From positions 632,222 to 696,221 of the forward strand of contig NZ_KE384084.1 of NCBI RefSeq assembly GCF_000423725.1: a stretch of 64,000 bases of DNA, written 5' to 3'. The notes under the pieces were generated by a model, which was not told the origin of the DNA, did no database searches, and saw nothing but the letters and a program-made list of their open reading frames with translations. Made by a program: the position numbers and the translations under genes. The DNA comes from Streptococcus devriesei DSM 19639. GTDB taxonomy: Bacteria; Bacillota; Bacilli; Lactobacillales; Streptococcaceae. Shown piece after piece: positions 54,089-63,435 of this stretch; position 1 is the first letter of the stretch; each line of letters begins with the position of its first letter.

Positions 54089-54235
54089 CTAAGATTCAAC
54101 ATGCAGGGTTACTTTTCTTTCCTTAGGACAGTATTTGAGTACTTGAATTTTTTCGGGGTGATTTTGCTTATTTTTGCTGGTCAGATAATTCTTACTGCCG
54201 CAGCTTGAACATTGTAAATGAATCTTAATACGCAC
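54089..54235 (-). CDS. rpmG: Ribosomal protein L33
   Basis: A 48-residue protein too short for routine calling. GTG start at 54235, [31 protein letters not shown] and a [12 protein letters not shown] ending. The first CxxC pair is present and the second pair is reduced to a single cysteine, so zinc binding may be partial. The GTG overlaps the TAG of the upstream MFS gene (TAGTG), with AAGGAAATTT as ribosome site. Confidence 0.92.
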   Translation of the reverse strand: MRIKIHLQCSSCGSKNYLTSKNKQNHPEKIQVLKYCPKERKVTLHVES

Positions 54236-55356
54236 TAAATTTCCTTAACTTTCAAATAATGTCTAAAATTGGTTAAACTCCAAGAGAAATTCACAAAGAC
54301 AATGGCACTGGTCACATAGAAAACCCAATGATAGCCCAATCCTGCAGCTACGCTCGATCCGATAAAAGGTCCGATGACCTGACCCATATTGGTAAACATC
54401 TGATTGTAGCTAAAAATACGCGAAATCCCTTCTTTGGGAGTAATCTTGGTTAAAAGAGAATTCACACTGGGCATGAGAGCTCCTGTGCCAAAGCCGTACA
54501 TGAACCGAAGCAGCCCCAGCTGCAGGGGTGTTTTCGCATGGGCAAAAGAAATATACATGCAAAAACTGTAGAAAAGAGCTGCCAGCAAAAGACGGTGATT
54601 GCCGATACGGTCGCCTATTCTTCCCAAGAAAGAGCTGGACAGCATGCTGGAAAATCCCATGCTGGACACTATCAGACCCGATACAAACATGAGGTTTTCA
54701 GTCTGCCCCAGATGACGGATATAAAGCGTCAGAATAGGCGCAATGGACTGAGCAGAAACCTGAATAATCATACTGGTCACAAAAAGTCCTAGCATGACCT
54801 GACGGTTTTTGACCTGTTTTAGCAGCTCTCTGGTTGGCAGCTCGTCACTTCTTTTAACCGGTGTAAAATCTTCTCTAATCAAAAAAATAGTCATAAAATT
54901 AAGCAGCAAAAGCAAACTGCCGACAAAAAGAAAGAGATTGCGAATCCCTAAAAGATCGGCAAAATAACCACCCAAAAGAGGACCGATCAGAGTGCCAGCT
55001 GTAACACCCGTTGCCAGAGTGCCCAGTGCATAACCTAGTTTTTCCTGCGGTGCCTGACCCGCAATTAAAGCGGTGGAATTAGGCACATAACCGGCAAAGG
55101 CGCCATTGATAAGCCTTAAGGTCAGGAGCCAAAAAACATTGGGAACAAAAGCCAAACCTCCCATGGTAAAGGCCATAACCAGACTGGCCCGAATCATCAT
55201 CGGTTTGCGGCCGTAACGGTCAGCCAGCTTTCCCCAAACAGGAGCAACCAAAGCCGATGCAAGGGCCGACAGCGACACCGACAGTCCGGCATAGAGTTCA
55301 ACTTTACTCGGATCTGCTCCTAATTCTTCCACAAAAAGCGCCATAAAAGGCATCAC
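54235..55356 (-). CDS. MFS exporter, DHA1 type, start uncertain (possible 5' frameshift)
   Basis: The 373-codon frame from GTG 55356 contains the MFS motif [18 protein letters not shown] and [19 protein letters not shown], with about 11 helices; it resembles pneumococcal PmrA-type multidrug exporters. The frame continues upstream for 32 codons with typical N-terminal residues ([19 protein letters not shown]) but no ATG, GTG or TTG until a TGA. A well-placed promoter, ribosome site and ATGATG (55454-55459) lie in another frame that stops after five codons. The gene may be frameshifted, or use a rare ATT/ATA start. Confidence 0.75.
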   Translation of the reverse strand: MMPFMALFVEELGADPSKVELYAGLSVSLSALASALVAPVWGKLADRYGRKPMMIRASLVMAFTMGGLAFVPNVFWLLTLRLINGAFAGYVPNSTALIAGQAPQEKLGYALGTLATGVTAGTLIGPLLGGYFADLLGIRNLFLFVGSLLLLLNFMTIFLIREDFTPVKRSDELPTRELLKQVKNRQVMLGLFVTSMIIQVSAQSIAPILTLYIRHLGQTENLMFVSGLIVSSMGFSSMLSSSFLGRIGDRIGNHRLLLAALFYSFCMYISFAHAKTPLQLGLLRFMYGFGTGALMPSVNSLLTKITPKEGISRIFSYNQMFTNMGQVIGPFIGSSVAAGLGYHWVFYVTSAIVFVNFSWSLTNFRHYLKVKEI

Positions 55357-55563
55357 AAGCGAAAAACTTGCTCCGGTAAGAAAATTACCGAACCAAGCTA
55401 CCCTTAAATTTTGCCGCCAATTAATAGTAGTGACACTTTGATTAATTATAAGTCATCATCTTCCTTCTCTAAACTGCTTCATTATTATAGCACAAAATAA
55501 GCCGATTTGATTAGCAATCAGCTTTAGCTGAAATTATTTTTTAAACTTTTAAATGTGCAGCCT

Positions 55564-55656
55564 CTAAGCCTCAGGCTTATGAGCTGCAATGAGAAACTGC
55601 AAGGGCAGCGCATCCTGTGCCTCTTTAAGAACATGGCCGCCGGAACCTTTCTCCAT
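55564..55656 (-). CDS. Small ORF or methyltransferase-like remnant after coaE
   Basis: A 30-codon frame with GGGGAAAAT before the ATG, reading MEKGSGGHVLKEAQDALPLQ and ending IAAHKPEA. The tail resembles the C-termini of some SAM-dependent methyltransferases, so it may be a relic. It starts 11 bp after coaE and could be co-transcribed. I cannot decide whether it is expressed. Confidence 0.3.
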   Translation of the reverse strand: MEKGSGGHVLKEAQDALPLQFLIAAHKPEA

Positions 55657-55666
55657 ATTTTCCCCT

Positions 55667-56272
55667 TTAAAAAGGTTGTCCCTTCTCTAAACGCTTTAAC
55701 TGTACTTCAAGCTGCTTGCGGGTCTCTTCCGGGCTGCCGTTGTTGTCAATAATAATCTGAGCTGCTTTCTTTTTATTCTTTAAAGGCATCTGGGCAGTAA
55801 TCCGCTTGAGCGCCTCATCAGAGCTGTAGTTGTTACGTTTCATCAACCGCTCTAACTGCTTGTCTTCATCAGTATAAATCAGCCAGATTTCATCAAACCA
55901 GTCCTGATAGTCCAACTCATAAAGAAGCGGGATATCCATGAAAAAAAGAGGCTCTTTAGCAGCCAAAGCGTCACGCCTGCGAGCTAATTCCTCTCGGATA
56001 ATCCGATTTTGCAGTTTGGCAGACTTTTCCCGATTTTCCTCATTCGAAAAAATCAGCTGAGCTAATTTGGCCCTGTCCAGCTGACCGTCCGCTGCTACAA
56101 TATCTGTTCCAAAGGCAAGAATAAGAGCCTGATAGAGCCTGCCGCCTTTTTTTTGCAGATCATGCACTACCTGATCAGCATCAATCACCTGATAACCGGC
56201 TCGGCGGATTTGCTCAACGACTGTTGACTTACCGGAAGCAATACCGCCTGTAATTCCAATAATTTTGCTCAT
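55667..56272 (-). CDS. coaE: Dephospho-CoA kinase
   Basis: Catalyses the last step of coenzyme A synthesis. P-loop [18 protein letters not shown] at residues 4-21, [11 protein letters not shown], and [14 protein letters not shown] are conserved. 201 residues. I start at ATG 56272, which overlaps the mutM stop (ATGA); seven codons upstream in the frame have no ribosome site. Operon mutM-coaE is typical of streptococci. Confidence 0.95.
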   Translation of the reverse strand: MSKIIGITGGIASGKSTVVEQIRRAGYQVIDADQVVHDLQKKGGRLYQALILAFGTDIVAADGQLDRAKLAQLIFSNEENREKSAKLQNRIIREELARRRDALAAKEPLFFMDIPLLYELDYQDWFDEIWLIYTDEDKQLERLMKRNNYSSDEALKRITAQMPLKNKKKAAQIIIDNNGSPEETRKQLEVQLKRLEKGQPF

Positions 56273-57090
56273 CTTTTTTGACACTTGGGACAAAAATGAC
56301 TGCCCCGTCCTCCCACTTTTATCTTTTGAATCTCTGTTCCGCAGCGCGGGCAGGGCTCGCCTGCCCGTCCATAGACCTGCAGATACCGCTGCATGGTTCC
56401 ATCTTCACCAAGTGCGTTGCGGTAGGTGCGAATAGTCGAGCCCCCTTTTTCAATTCCCAGCTGTAAAATGCGGATGGTCTCATCATGCAGCCGTTTGATT
56501 TCAGCTTTTTTAAGACTGCTGGCAGGCCGCTCCGGATGGACTTTGGCTGCCCAGAGCACTTCATCCGCATAAATATTGCCCAGACCGGCAATGAATTTTT
56601 GCTCCAAAAGAAGCGGTTTAACGAGTTTTTGGGAAGATAGCAGAGCCCGCTCAAAGGGCGCTAGCTTAAAGTCTGTTTTGGTCGGCTCGGGCCCGATTTT
56701 CTTTTGTTTAAAATAGGACTTCTCAGCTGATTTTGCTAACAACTCAAAAGTCCCAAACTTGCGAACATCCTGATAAACCAAAGTGGAGGCGTCATCTAAA
56801 TGGAAAAATACATGAAAATGCTTGTTATCAGGCACATCATTAGGAAAGAGAAGATACTTGCCTTCCATACGCAGATGCGAAATCATAATCTGCTGTCCAA
56901 AATCAAAGATCAAATATTTCCCGCGGCGGCGCATCGCTTCAATAGTCTGACCGGGCAGCTCCCAAATAAAACGATCAAAGTCAGTCTTTACCATCTTGGG
57001 CACGCGCACATCCACCGCTTTTATGGTTTTGCCAATAACTAAGCGTTCTAAACCACGCCTGACGGTTTCAACTTCTGGTAATTCAGGCAC
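56269..57090 (-). CDS. mutM: Formamidopyrimidine-DNA glycosylase
   Basis: The 273-residue base-excision repair enzyme removes 8-oxoguanine and Fapy lesions. Start [14 protein letters not shown] (catalytic Pro2/Glu3), central H2TH ([26 protein letters not shown]), and a C-terminal zinc finger [24 protein letters not shown] (residues about 245-270) are all intact. It overlaps coaE by 4 bp. Confidence 0.97.
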   Translation of the reverse strand: MPELPEVETVRRGLERLVIGKTIKAVDVRVPKMVKTDFDRFIWELPGQTIEAMRRRGKYLIFDFGQQIMISHLRMEGKYLLFPNDVPDNKHFHVFFHLDDASTLVYQDVRKFGTFELLAKSAEKSYFKQKKIGPEPTKTDFKLAPFERALLSSQKLVKPLLLEQKFIAGLGNIYADEVLWAAKVHPERPASSLKKAEIKRLHDETIRILQLGIEKGGSTIRTYRNALGEDGTMQRYLQVYGRAGEPCPRCGTEIQKIKVGGRGSHFCPKCQKR

Positions 57091-57124
57091 TATTGCCTCC
57101 TTTGCTCTGCTATTTCCAAAAAAA

Positions 57125-57649
57125 CTAATCCTTCAGCCCCAGCAAGCGTCTGGCATAGATAACCTGACCGGAGTGCATGGCTGCATCATCAATGATGGAG
57201 ACCAAGCGGGCACCGCGTGTAACGGCAGGTGTCCAAGAGTCATCCACAATATCATCAAGACTGTCTTCATCCAACGACTTGAGATAGTCTTTAGTGAGTT
57301 TGGCAGCTGCATCCAAATAGCCCAGCACAAGACTTAGGTCATCCACCTGAACCTTTTGGGCTTCCTCCAAAGAATGCCGCCAGTCTGGCGTGTCATCAGG
57401 CAAGTCCAAATGAAACTTTTCTTTCCAGCCCTGACTAAACCAGATTGGCTCTGTATCCGCTAAATCAGAAATCTGCAAATCCATTTCCCGCGCCGTGTGC
57501 CAAGCCAGCCAGGTCATGGATTTAATTTGACCTGAAACCTCTGCAGCCGGAAAACGATTGGCCTCTTCAACTGTTACTCCTTCAAATAACCGTTCAAACC
57601 GTTCCTGTGCACGGTCAACGCTTTCTACCAACATATCTAAATAAGTCAT
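57125..57649 (-). CDS. DinB-superfamily protein
   Basis: A 174-residue four-helix-bundle protein. Histidines suited to metal binding appear in [14 protein letters not shown] and [21 protein letters not shown], the classic DinB positions. I start at ATG 57649, with AAGGAGGACTTGTT before it. Relatives include bacillithiol or mycothiol transferases and damage-inducible proteins. Function here is unknown. It lies 50 bp after the NUDIX gene, same direction. Confidence 0.8.
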   Translation of the reverse strand: MTYLDMLVESVDRAQERFERLFEGVTVEEANRFPAAEVSGQIKSMTWLAWHTAREMDLQISDLADTEPIWFSQGWKEKFHLDLPDDTPDWRHSLEEAQKVQVDDLSLVLGYLDAAAKLTKDYLKSLDEDSLDDIVDDSWTPAVTRGARLVSIIDDAAMHSGQVIYARRLLGLKD

Positions 57650-57698
57650 AACAAGTCCTCCTTCTGTCAAAGAAAATAAGCCACAATAGCCCAGCTCT

Positions 57699-58175
57699 TC
57701 AATGCCCCATAGCAAAGCTATTTTCAAAATACTCAGTCAACATCAGACGGTGCTTATCACTTACAGACTCCAGCTTCTCAATTTCTTCCTGAGAAAAGAA
57801 ACGCAAGCGCAAAGTTTCTTCATTATGGAAATCAGAGATATCAAAGTCCTCCAATGCCTTGAACTCATAAATCATAACGATGGTCTGCACCTTATCACCA
57901 TTGGGATAGATTTCCTCAAAATTGCTGTAGACATTCAAAAACCGTGTCGCCTCTACCTTGATACCCGTTTCCTCAAAAAATTCACGCTTGGCCGTGTCAA
58001 GTGTAGATTCACCGACCTCCATTGCACCACCTGGAATTGCCCAGGTTTTCTTATCACCTCGTAGTTGTAAGAGCACACGCCCATTCTTATCTGCCAAAAT
58101 TCCACCTGCAAAAGTCAAAATCACCTTGTCATGTCCAACTTTTGAGCGTATATAGGAAATGTAGTCTGGAAACAT
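57699..58175 (-). CDS. NUDIX hydrolase
   Basis: A 158-residue protein with the NUDIX box GAMEVGESTLDTAKREFFEETG (GX5EX7REUXEEXGU) near residues 55-77. It would hydrolyse a nucleoside diphosphate-linked substrate. I start at ATG 58175 with AAAAGGAG ahead. Substrate is not predictable. Probably co-transcribed with the DinB-type gene. Confidence 0.9.
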   Translation of the reverse strand: MFPDYISYIRSKVGHDKVILTFAGGILADKNGRVLLQLRGDKKTWAIPGGAMEVGESTLDTAKREFFEETGIKVEATRFLNVYSNFEEIYPNGDKVQTIVMIYEFKALEDFDISDFHNEETLRLRFFSQEEIEKLESVSDKHRLMLTEYFENSFAMGH

Positions 58176-58279
58176 ATAGACTCCTTTTACTTTTAACAAA
58201 ATTTTAAATAGGACATGAAACCTGTCTTATCGTTTTCAGACAAGAAACTTTACAGTCTAACCTCAGATATCACTCCGCC

Positions 58280-58666
58280 TCAATCACTAATCCGCCAGTA
58301 GTAACCATCAGGGTCTAGAATCGCAAATTCTTGAGGGCGAACCACTTCATTGCCCACACGAAATTCTCTGACTTTTAATTCCTGATGAATGGGATAACCA
58401 ACTTCCTGAAAAGCTTGATATATGGCTGACACATCGTCCACACCTAAAGAAAAATTAAGTCCCTGCCCAAAGGGATAGGCCATCTGGTTAAGTTCTTCCT
58501 CACCTGCTTCTTCAATCATCAACTGGACATCTCCATAGGTAAGGAAATAAAACTTATCCTCAGGGCGGTCGTACGCTACTTTAAATCCTAGAAGATCAAC
58601 GTAGAAAGCATAGGCCTTTTCAATGTCTGAGACAATCAGTTCTGGGATAAGTGTGTTGTATTCCAT
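58280..58666 (-). CDS. Glyoxalase/bleomycin-resistance fold (VOC) protein
   Basis: A 128-residue VOC protein made of two beta-alpha-beta3 modules: TLIPELIVSDIEKAYAFYVDLLGFKV and GLNFSLGVDDVSAIYQAFQEVG, ending in FAILDPDGYYWRISD. Some VOC metal ligands are absent, so it may bind rather than transform ligands (bleomycin-resistance type). It lies 15 bp after an alpha/beta hydrolase gene. Not the same as gloA at 50495. Confidence 0.85.
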   Translation of the reverse strand: MEYNTLIPELIVSDIEKAYAFYVDLLGFKVAYDRPEDKFYFLTYGDVQLMIEEAGEEELNQMAYPFGQGLNFSLGVDDVSAIYQAFQEVGYPIHQELKVREFRVGNEVVRPQEFAILDPDGYYWRISD

Positions 58667-58681
58667 AGGCTTCTCCTCAAT

Positions 58682-59470
58682 CTAGCAGCCTTTAAAGCAC
58701 TGCAATTTCTCTGGAAATGCAGCTCCCTGTAAAAAGTACCTTACCAGCTGAATATGCGTATCAACATCACTAAACAGCCAAGCATGACCCTTATTGGGAT
58801 AATAGGCACATTCACTGTTGGTATGTTGTCCTGCTAGTAGCTGATGCGATTGATGAATTGTCGCAGATTCCTTACCGCCTGAAACAAAGAAAGCAGGGTT
58901 ATCAAAGTTTGCATTGACCTTTAGCAGATTAGCCTGTGACATAGCACGACGAAATGAACGCTTCGTTGATCTTTGTAAATCTTCAATAAACAGCTGACAG
59001 TCTTCTTGAGGAACCCCACTTTTAATCATCATGCTAGTCATGAGTTTTGCGATTAACTTAGTATTTTTTAAATATGACATAAAATAGACACCTGCAATGA
59101 CTTTGCCATGTCCTTTTATGGGTTGATGACCGGCACCATCAACAATCACCCGGTCAATCAAGTCAGCATGCTTTTTCAGCAGACTAAAAATGAGGCAGGC
59201 ACCTAGCGACAGTCCAACAAGGTGCGGTTTACCATGCGACCTGCTTTTAATCATTTCAGCAATGAGATCAGCGACTTCATCAAACCTTGTCCATTCAATA
59301 TCTCGACTACTGCCATGTCCGGGCAAGTCAATGACAATACAATGAAAATCAGTTTGAAGTGCAGCCAAATGATGCCGCCACATCCTGCTGCTGGAACCAG
59401 AGGCATGCAAGAAGATTATTGTTTGTTTCTGTTCTTGTCCTGTCTCTTCGATAAATAAGTTAGCTGTCAT
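58682..59470 (-). CDS. Alpha/beta hydrolase
   Basis: A 262-residue alpha/beta-hydrolase fold protein. Oxyanion region IIFLHASGSSSRMWRHHL, DLPGHGSS, nucleophile elbow LVGLSLGACLIF (serine in GLSLG), and catalytic His in PNKGHAWLFSD near the end. Cytosolic; substrate unknown. First gene of a pair with the VOC protein. An AAGGAACAGACCA stretch precedes ATG 59470. Confidence 0.88.
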   Translation of the reverse strand: MTANLFIEETGQEQKQTIIFLHASGSSSRMWRHHLAALQTDFHCIVIDLPGHGSSRDIEWTRFDEVADLIAEMIKSRSHGKPHLVGLSLGACLIFSLLKKHADLIDRVIVDGAGHQPIKGHGKVIAGVYFMSYLKNTKLIAKLMTSMMIKSGVPQEDCQLFIEDLQRSTKRSFRRAMSQANLLKVNANFDNPAFFVSGGKESATIHQSHQLLAGQHTNSECAYYPNKGHAWLFSDVDTHIQLVRYFLQGAAFPEKLQCFKGC

Positions 59471-59544
59471 TGGTCTGTTCCTTTCACTAAGCCACTTGGA
59501 CTGCGAATCTATCCGTGCCTCACTTCCCCATTTCTGGACTCGGG

Positions 59545-59710
59545 TTAAAAAGGTCCCCCGGACCTCATCGCTTTCTTATTTTCAGGCGATGGCCTAAAAC
59601 AGTCCACTTGGCCGTACCTCGCTCACCAGTTTTTCCGGCTCATGCTCCTGCCACTTTTCTATTGCAAGATGGCAGTCATGAACCTAGGATAAACGTTCCA
59701 AACTATTTCA
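59545..59710 (-). ncRNA. Candidate structured small RNA
   Basis: On the minus strand, a two-tier hairpin GGTTCATG / CATGAGCC enclosing CTGCCA / TGGCAG (59637-59684) is followed by further GC-rich pairing. It ends in a textbook terminator AGGTCC-GGG-GGACCT-TTTT (59551-59565, T-run to 59546). No translatable gene fits either strand. It does not match tmRNA, RNase P or SRP RNA hallmarks. It may be an independent sRNA or the structured 3' end of the era transcript. Confidence 0.5.
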
Positions 59711-59741
59711 ATTTATACAGTACTAAACAATTGACGCAGTG

Positions 59742-59854
59742 GTTGATTGGAAGTCCTCATCCCTTGCTTCGCAAGTGATAGCGGTCATCCTAATCAACTG
59801 TGCGGAGGTGGGACGACGAAATCAATTTCTCCGAAATAATGATTTCTGTCCCAC
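59742..59854. repeat. Paired hairpins downstream of era
   Basis: GTGGGAC...GTCCCAC (59808-59854), with GAAATCA/TGATTTC inside, and GTTGATT...AATCAAC (59742-59798), with CTTGC/GCAAG inside. The motif GTGGGACAGAAATC is familiar from streptococcal intergenic repeats. Could serve as a terminator and/or MITE-like element. Confidence 0.55.
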
Positions 59855-59856
59855 TC

Positions 59857-60753
59857 TCAGTACTCTTTCTTATTATAGCCGAAGTCTACCAAGTCCAGTT
59901 TCTTATCCCGCCAGTTTTTCTTGACCTTGACCCAGGTTTCTAGGTAGACCTTATCGCCCAGCATGAGTTCGATGTCTCGGCGAGCCATCTTGCCGATTTT
60001 CTTGAGCATGGCTCCTTGTTTACCGATGATGATTCCTTTTTGGCTATCACGTTCTACCATGATGGTTGCGCGGATATGGACCTTGTCCGTCTCCTCATCT
60101 CGCTTCATAGACTCAATCACAACAGCGACAGAGTGCGGTACTTCCTGCTCGGTCAATTTGAGGATTTTTTCCCGAATCATTTCAGACACCAAGAAGCGTT
60201 CCGGATGATCGGTAATCTGTTCCTCAGGGAAATACTGGAAGCCTTCTTCCAGATTGTCCTTGAGAATGGTCATGAGGGTTTCCACATTATTGCCCTGAAG
60301 CGCTGAAATAGGGACGATTTCCTTGAAATCCATCTGCGAACGAAAATCATCAATCTGCTCTAAAAGCTGGTCAGGGTGAACCTTGTCAATTTTATTGATG
60401 ACCAGAATGACAGGAATCTTGGCTGCCTTGAGGCGCTCCATAATCATGTCATCGCCCTTGCCGCGCTTTTCATCGGCCGGCACCATAAAGAGCACCGTTT
60501 CTACTTCGCGCAGGGTTGAATAGGCTGACTCCACCATAAAATCGCCTAGAGCCGTCTTGGGTTTATGGATTCCTGGTGTGTCAATGAAGACAATCTGCTC
60601 CTCATCTGTCGTATAGATGCCCATGATTTTATTGCGCGTCGTTTGCGCCTTGTCACTCATGATGGCAATTTTCTGCCCCATGACATGATTGAGAAATGTT
60701 GACTTGCCGACATTAGGACGGCCTAAAATGGCTACAAAGCCAGATTTAAACAT
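59857..60753 (-). CDS. era: GTPase Era
   Basis: An essential GTPase for 16S rRNA/30S maturation. 298 residues: G1 [17 protein letters not shown]2 region [11 protein letters not shown]3 [10 protein letters not shown]4 NKIDKV, then the C-terminal KH domain ([27 protein letters not shown]). I start at ATG 60753 ([14 protein letters not shown]); a TTG three codons upstream is the alternative. Ribosome site is weak. Same-direction neighbours dgkA and ybeY form its usual cluster, 220 bp upstream. Confidence 0.97.
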   Translation of the reverse strand: MFKSGFVAILGRPNVGKSTFLNHVMGQKIAIMSDKAQTTRNKIMGIYTTDEEQIVFIDTPGIHKPKTALGDFMVESAYSTLREVETVLFMVPADEKRGKGDDMIMERLKAAKIPVILVINKIDKVHPDQLLEQIDDFRSQMDFKEIVPISALQGNNVETLMTILKDNLEEGFQYFPEEQITDHPERFLVSEMIREKILKLTEQEVPHSVAVVIESMKRDEETDKVHIRATIMVERDSQKGIIIGKQGAMLKKIGKMARRDIELMLGDKVYLETWVKVKKNWRDKKLDLVDFGYNKKEY

Positions 60754-60983
60754 AAGATACAAAGGACGTTAAAAGCAAAGTAAAGATAATCAGCTGACAG
60801 AAAATCCTGATTCCCCGCAGTTGGTCTTTTTTACATGGCCTCTCGTCCGTGTTCAGGTCAGAACACAAACTCGTCCGTTCCTTTCATTTTTATTATTTCC
60901 AGTTTGAACTGCATTAGCAGTTGCTTTAAAGTAACTAATAGATCATTAGCGTCTCCTGCTGCTGACAAAATCCAGCTCAGCTA

Positions 60984-61397
60984 TTAGCCAAAAATCAAAT
61001 CAATAATCTTTGGCACAAAAATAATCAAGCCTGTCAGAGCGGCAAAGCCCGAAATCATCAAAACAGCACCGGCTGCCATATCTTTAGCATTTTTAGCCAG
61101 CATGGAAAAGTGATAGTCACTGGCTAAATCGACGACATTTTCAATGGCTGAATTAACAATTTCAAAGGTAATGACCAAAAAAATACTCAGTAAAAGAAAA
61201 AGCCATTCGATGACGGACACCTTAAAAACAAAGCCTGCAATAACAGCTAACACAGCCGACACTGCATGCTTTTTCATATTGCGCTCTTCTTTGACAGCTG
61301 TAAGAATACCTGTCAGAGCGAATTCAAGGCTGGAAGTCAGAGTTCTGTTTTTCCATTTTTTTTGGCTTTGTTTATTATCTCTTAAGTCCATAGGCAT
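60984..61397 (-). CDS. dgkA: Diacylglycerol/undecaprenol kinase
   Basis: Small membrane kinase of 137 residues with three helices. Catalytic features are [20 protein letters not shown] and [16 protein letters not shown]. In streptococci this enzyme phosphorylates undecaprenol and contributes to acid tolerance. Its 5' end overlaps the ybeY stop by 23 bp, so translation is coupled. ATG 61397 or 61391 are both possible. Confidence 0.93.
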   Translation of the reverse strand: MPMDLRDNKQSQKKWKNRTLTSSLEFALTGILTAVKEERNMKKHAVSAVLAVIAGFVFKVSVIEWLFLLLSIFLVITFEIVNSAIENVVDLASDYHFSMLAKNAKDMAAGAVLMISGFAALTGLIIFVPKIIDLIFG

Positions 61398-61869
61398 TCA
61401 ATATCTCTTCCTGTAGGCTGAACATTTCTTCTTCTTCTTGGGGAGTGTAATGGTCATAACCATTGATATGCAAAAAACCATGCACTGCTAAAAAGCCCAT
61501 TTCACGTTCGAAACTGTGGCCGTATTCTTCAGCTTGTTCTCTGGCCTTATCGACCGAAATAAATAATTCACCGATATAAGAGTCAAATTCTGCCAGCATC
61601 TGCGCTAGATCAGGATTTTCTTTTAAATCATCTTCATCAAAGCTAAGGTTAGATTCAGGTTTATATTCAAGACTGATAACATCAGTAGGCCGATCTGTCT
61701 CACGGTAGAGGAGATTGAGCTCATGGCTGCGCTTGTTGCTGACAAAAGTGACTGCCATTTCCTTATCCTCTTTGCCTGTCTTTTCAGCAGCGAAATCCAA
61801 AATATCCAATGTTTGCTTTTTGATACTTTCTGGAACCTTACCGGTCTCATCAATCATTTCAATATACAT
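61375..61869 (-). CDS. ybeY: Endoribonuclease YbeY
   Basis: A 164-residue metal-dependent endoribonuclease for rRNA processing and ribosome quality control. Zinc site [11 protein letters not shown] (H-x3-H-x5-H) near residue 135, and the conserved [14 protein letters not shown] loop. I start at ATG 61869; the frame runs nine codons further without a ribosome site. A promoter with extended -10 (TGG-TATAAT at 62121-62126) gives a leader of about 245 nt. Confidence 0.94.
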   Translation of the reverse strand: MYIEMIDETGKVPESIKKQTLDILDFAAEKTGKEDKEMAVTFVSNKRSHELNLLYRETDRPTDVISLEYKPESNLSFDEDDLKENPDLAQMLAEFDSYIGELFISVDKAREQAEEYGHSFEREMGFLAVHGFLHINGYDHYTPQEEEEMFSLQEEILNAYGLKR

Positions 61870-62120
61870 ATCTAATATAAAAGGCTGATGCGGCAAAAAT
61901 TTAGATAGTTAAAACAAAATATTGAAACCATCCAGCTGTGGCTCAATCACTTGAAGCAAGCTAAGTACTTTCAAATCTTAAAATAAAAGAGCAAAGCAAC
62001 AGATTTCTTTAAAACCGCGATTAAAACTTTCTCTTCACTTACCTAAATTTCAAACCTTCATTTATGCCTGCTCCTAGGCACAAACCAGCCTTATCCTTCC
62101 TGCTCAAATCTTATCATCTT

Positions 62121-62129
62121 ATTATACCA
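62121..62129 (-). promoter_or_regulatory. Extended -10 of the ybeY-dgkA-era cluster
   Basis: TGG-TATAAT on the minus strand (TATAAT at 62121-62126) just past the terminator of the HAD gene. The 245-nt leader to ybeY contains no gene. Confidence 0.5.
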
Positions 62130-62131
62130 TA

Positions 62132-62162
62132 AAGCCCCTACTTTCTAAAGAAAGGGGCTGGA
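62132..62162 (-). terminator. Terminator of the HAD gene
   Basis: AGCCCC..CTTTC / GAAAG.GGGGCT hairpin with TAAA loop. On the minus strand TTTATGG follows. Confidence 0.6.
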
Positions 62163-62176
62163 GGCAAATAGCAAGG

Positions 62177-62878
62177 TTACTGTCTAATTGTCTTTAGCAG
62201 CGGTAAAAGCTCAGAGCGATGCTGCAGAGTATAATCAGCATGGATTTCTTTTTGTGATGGCAGGTGGTTTCTGTGGTTGAGCCAGATAGACTTCCAGCCG
62301 GCATTATGGCAGCCGACAACATCATTTTCAAAAGAATCCCCCACATAGTAAATATCAGCTGATGACAGCTGCAGTTTCTCAGCTAATAAATCAAAGATTT
62401 CCCGCGATGGTTTGGCAAGTCCGACTTCTCCTGAAATCAGCACATTTTCCCGAGGAATCCAGCGAAAAAGATCCAAACTGTTAATCTTCTTGAGCTGGTG
62501 CTGATGGGGACCGTTGGTAATAACTCCCATCACAATACCTGCTTGCCGGCAGTAGGCAAATACTTCCTTGAATTCTGAAGAAAGCGCCAGCTGACCCTGA
62601 TAACGGCTGTAGTCTTCTTGAACAATCAAGGCTTCATCGCCTGATATTTCCAGTCCAAAATCAGCCAGTGCTCTTTGCAAACGATAGATATGACTGGCTT
62701 TCAGCGTCATCTCTCCGGAAAGAACTGCATCAAAGGCCTCATCTGAATACTTCCTGCTGGCAATATAAATAGGCTCCAGCAAATTTTCAGCTACCTTTAA
62801 ATGATTTTCCAATGCCCTTTTAAAAGGCTGAATTTGATCATACAAAGTATCATCAACATCAAAAATCAATGCTTTCAT
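62177..62878 (-). CDS. HAD-family hydrolase
   Basis: A 233-residue HAD-IA phosphatase. Motif I FDVDDTLYDQ at residues 5-14, motif II GVITNGPHQHQL near 118, motif III lysine in EVGLAKPSREIF, and motif IV VGDSFENDVVG near 180. A helical C1 cap follows motif I. Possibly a nucleotidase or haloacid dehalogenase-like phosphatase. Last gene of the phoH-GNAT-HAD group. Confidence 0.9.
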   Translation of the reverse strand: MKALIFDVDDTLYDQIQPFKRALENHLKVAENLLEPIYIASRKYSDEAFDAVLSGEMTLKASHIYRLQRALADFGLEISGDEALIVQEDYSRYQGQLALSSEFKEVFAYCRQAGIVMGVITNGPHQHQLKKINSLDLFRWIPRENVLISGEVGLAKPSREIFDLLAEKLQLSSADIYYVGDSFENDVVGCHNAGWKSIWLNHRNHLPSQKEIHADYTLQHRSELLPLLKTIRQ

Positions 62879-62934
62879 TAGTTTCTATCACCCTCAGATT
62901 TCTGCTTAATACCGTTTACCCGTATCCTTACTGA

Positions 62935-63435
62935 TTAGTTTAACCATTTCTCCATTGGAACAACCGTATACTGTTCCTGCTTAACCTCAGCTCCTGCAGC
63001 TGTAAAACCCAGTTTTTCCCAAAAACCTTGTGACTGAGGATTCCCTTTAACATAGGCCAAGCGTGCCTTTTGAAAATTTTTTGAAAAATGGTCTAATACT
63101 TCTGTCATAAGTTGGCTGCCGATTCCCTTTCCCTGATAAGCCTGATTAATCATAAACAGACCAATAAACACCGTTTGTTCATCAGGATAGGCTAGAACAA
63201 AATCCATAACGGCCACCAAGTCTTGTTTATTCCAAAAACCAAGGAAAAACTTGTCCGCACGAGACTTTCCCTCGGGCAATTGCTGCATGTCTTCTCTGAC
63301 ACTTTCCAGACTCGGATTGGGCGGACAGTAGTGAAAATACAGAGGATTGCTTTTGTATAAGGCTAAGATAGCCGGCATATCCGCTTCTGTCAGCATTCGA
63401 CAGCTGAAATCCCCAGACAAATCCTCAATCATCAT
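62935..63435 (-). CDS. GNAT-family acetyltransferase
   Basis: A 166-residue protein. Acetyl-CoA-binding motif [25 protein letters not shown] (QGKGIG loop) and C-terminal [14 protein letters not shown] are visible. I start at ATG 63435, overlapping the phoH stop by 11 bp, in place of a 36-codon basic extension inside phoH. Substrate unknown. Confidence 0.87.
   Translation of the reverse strand: MMIEDLSGDFSCRMLTEADMPAILALYKSNPLYFHYCPPNPSLESVREDMQQLPEGKSRADKFFLGFWNKQDLVAVMDFVLAYPDEQTVFIGLFMINQAYQGKGIGSQLMTEVLDHFSKNFQKARLAYVKGNPQSQGFWEKLGFTAAGAEVKQEQYTVVPMEKWLN

Noticed and set aside
59515..59778. An 87-codon plus-strand open frame (MPHFPISGLGLKRSPG...)
   Set aside because: It overlaps the folded, terminator-ended region on the other strand, has no ribosome site, and its composition follows the GC-rich hairpins. 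Better explained as RNA structure.
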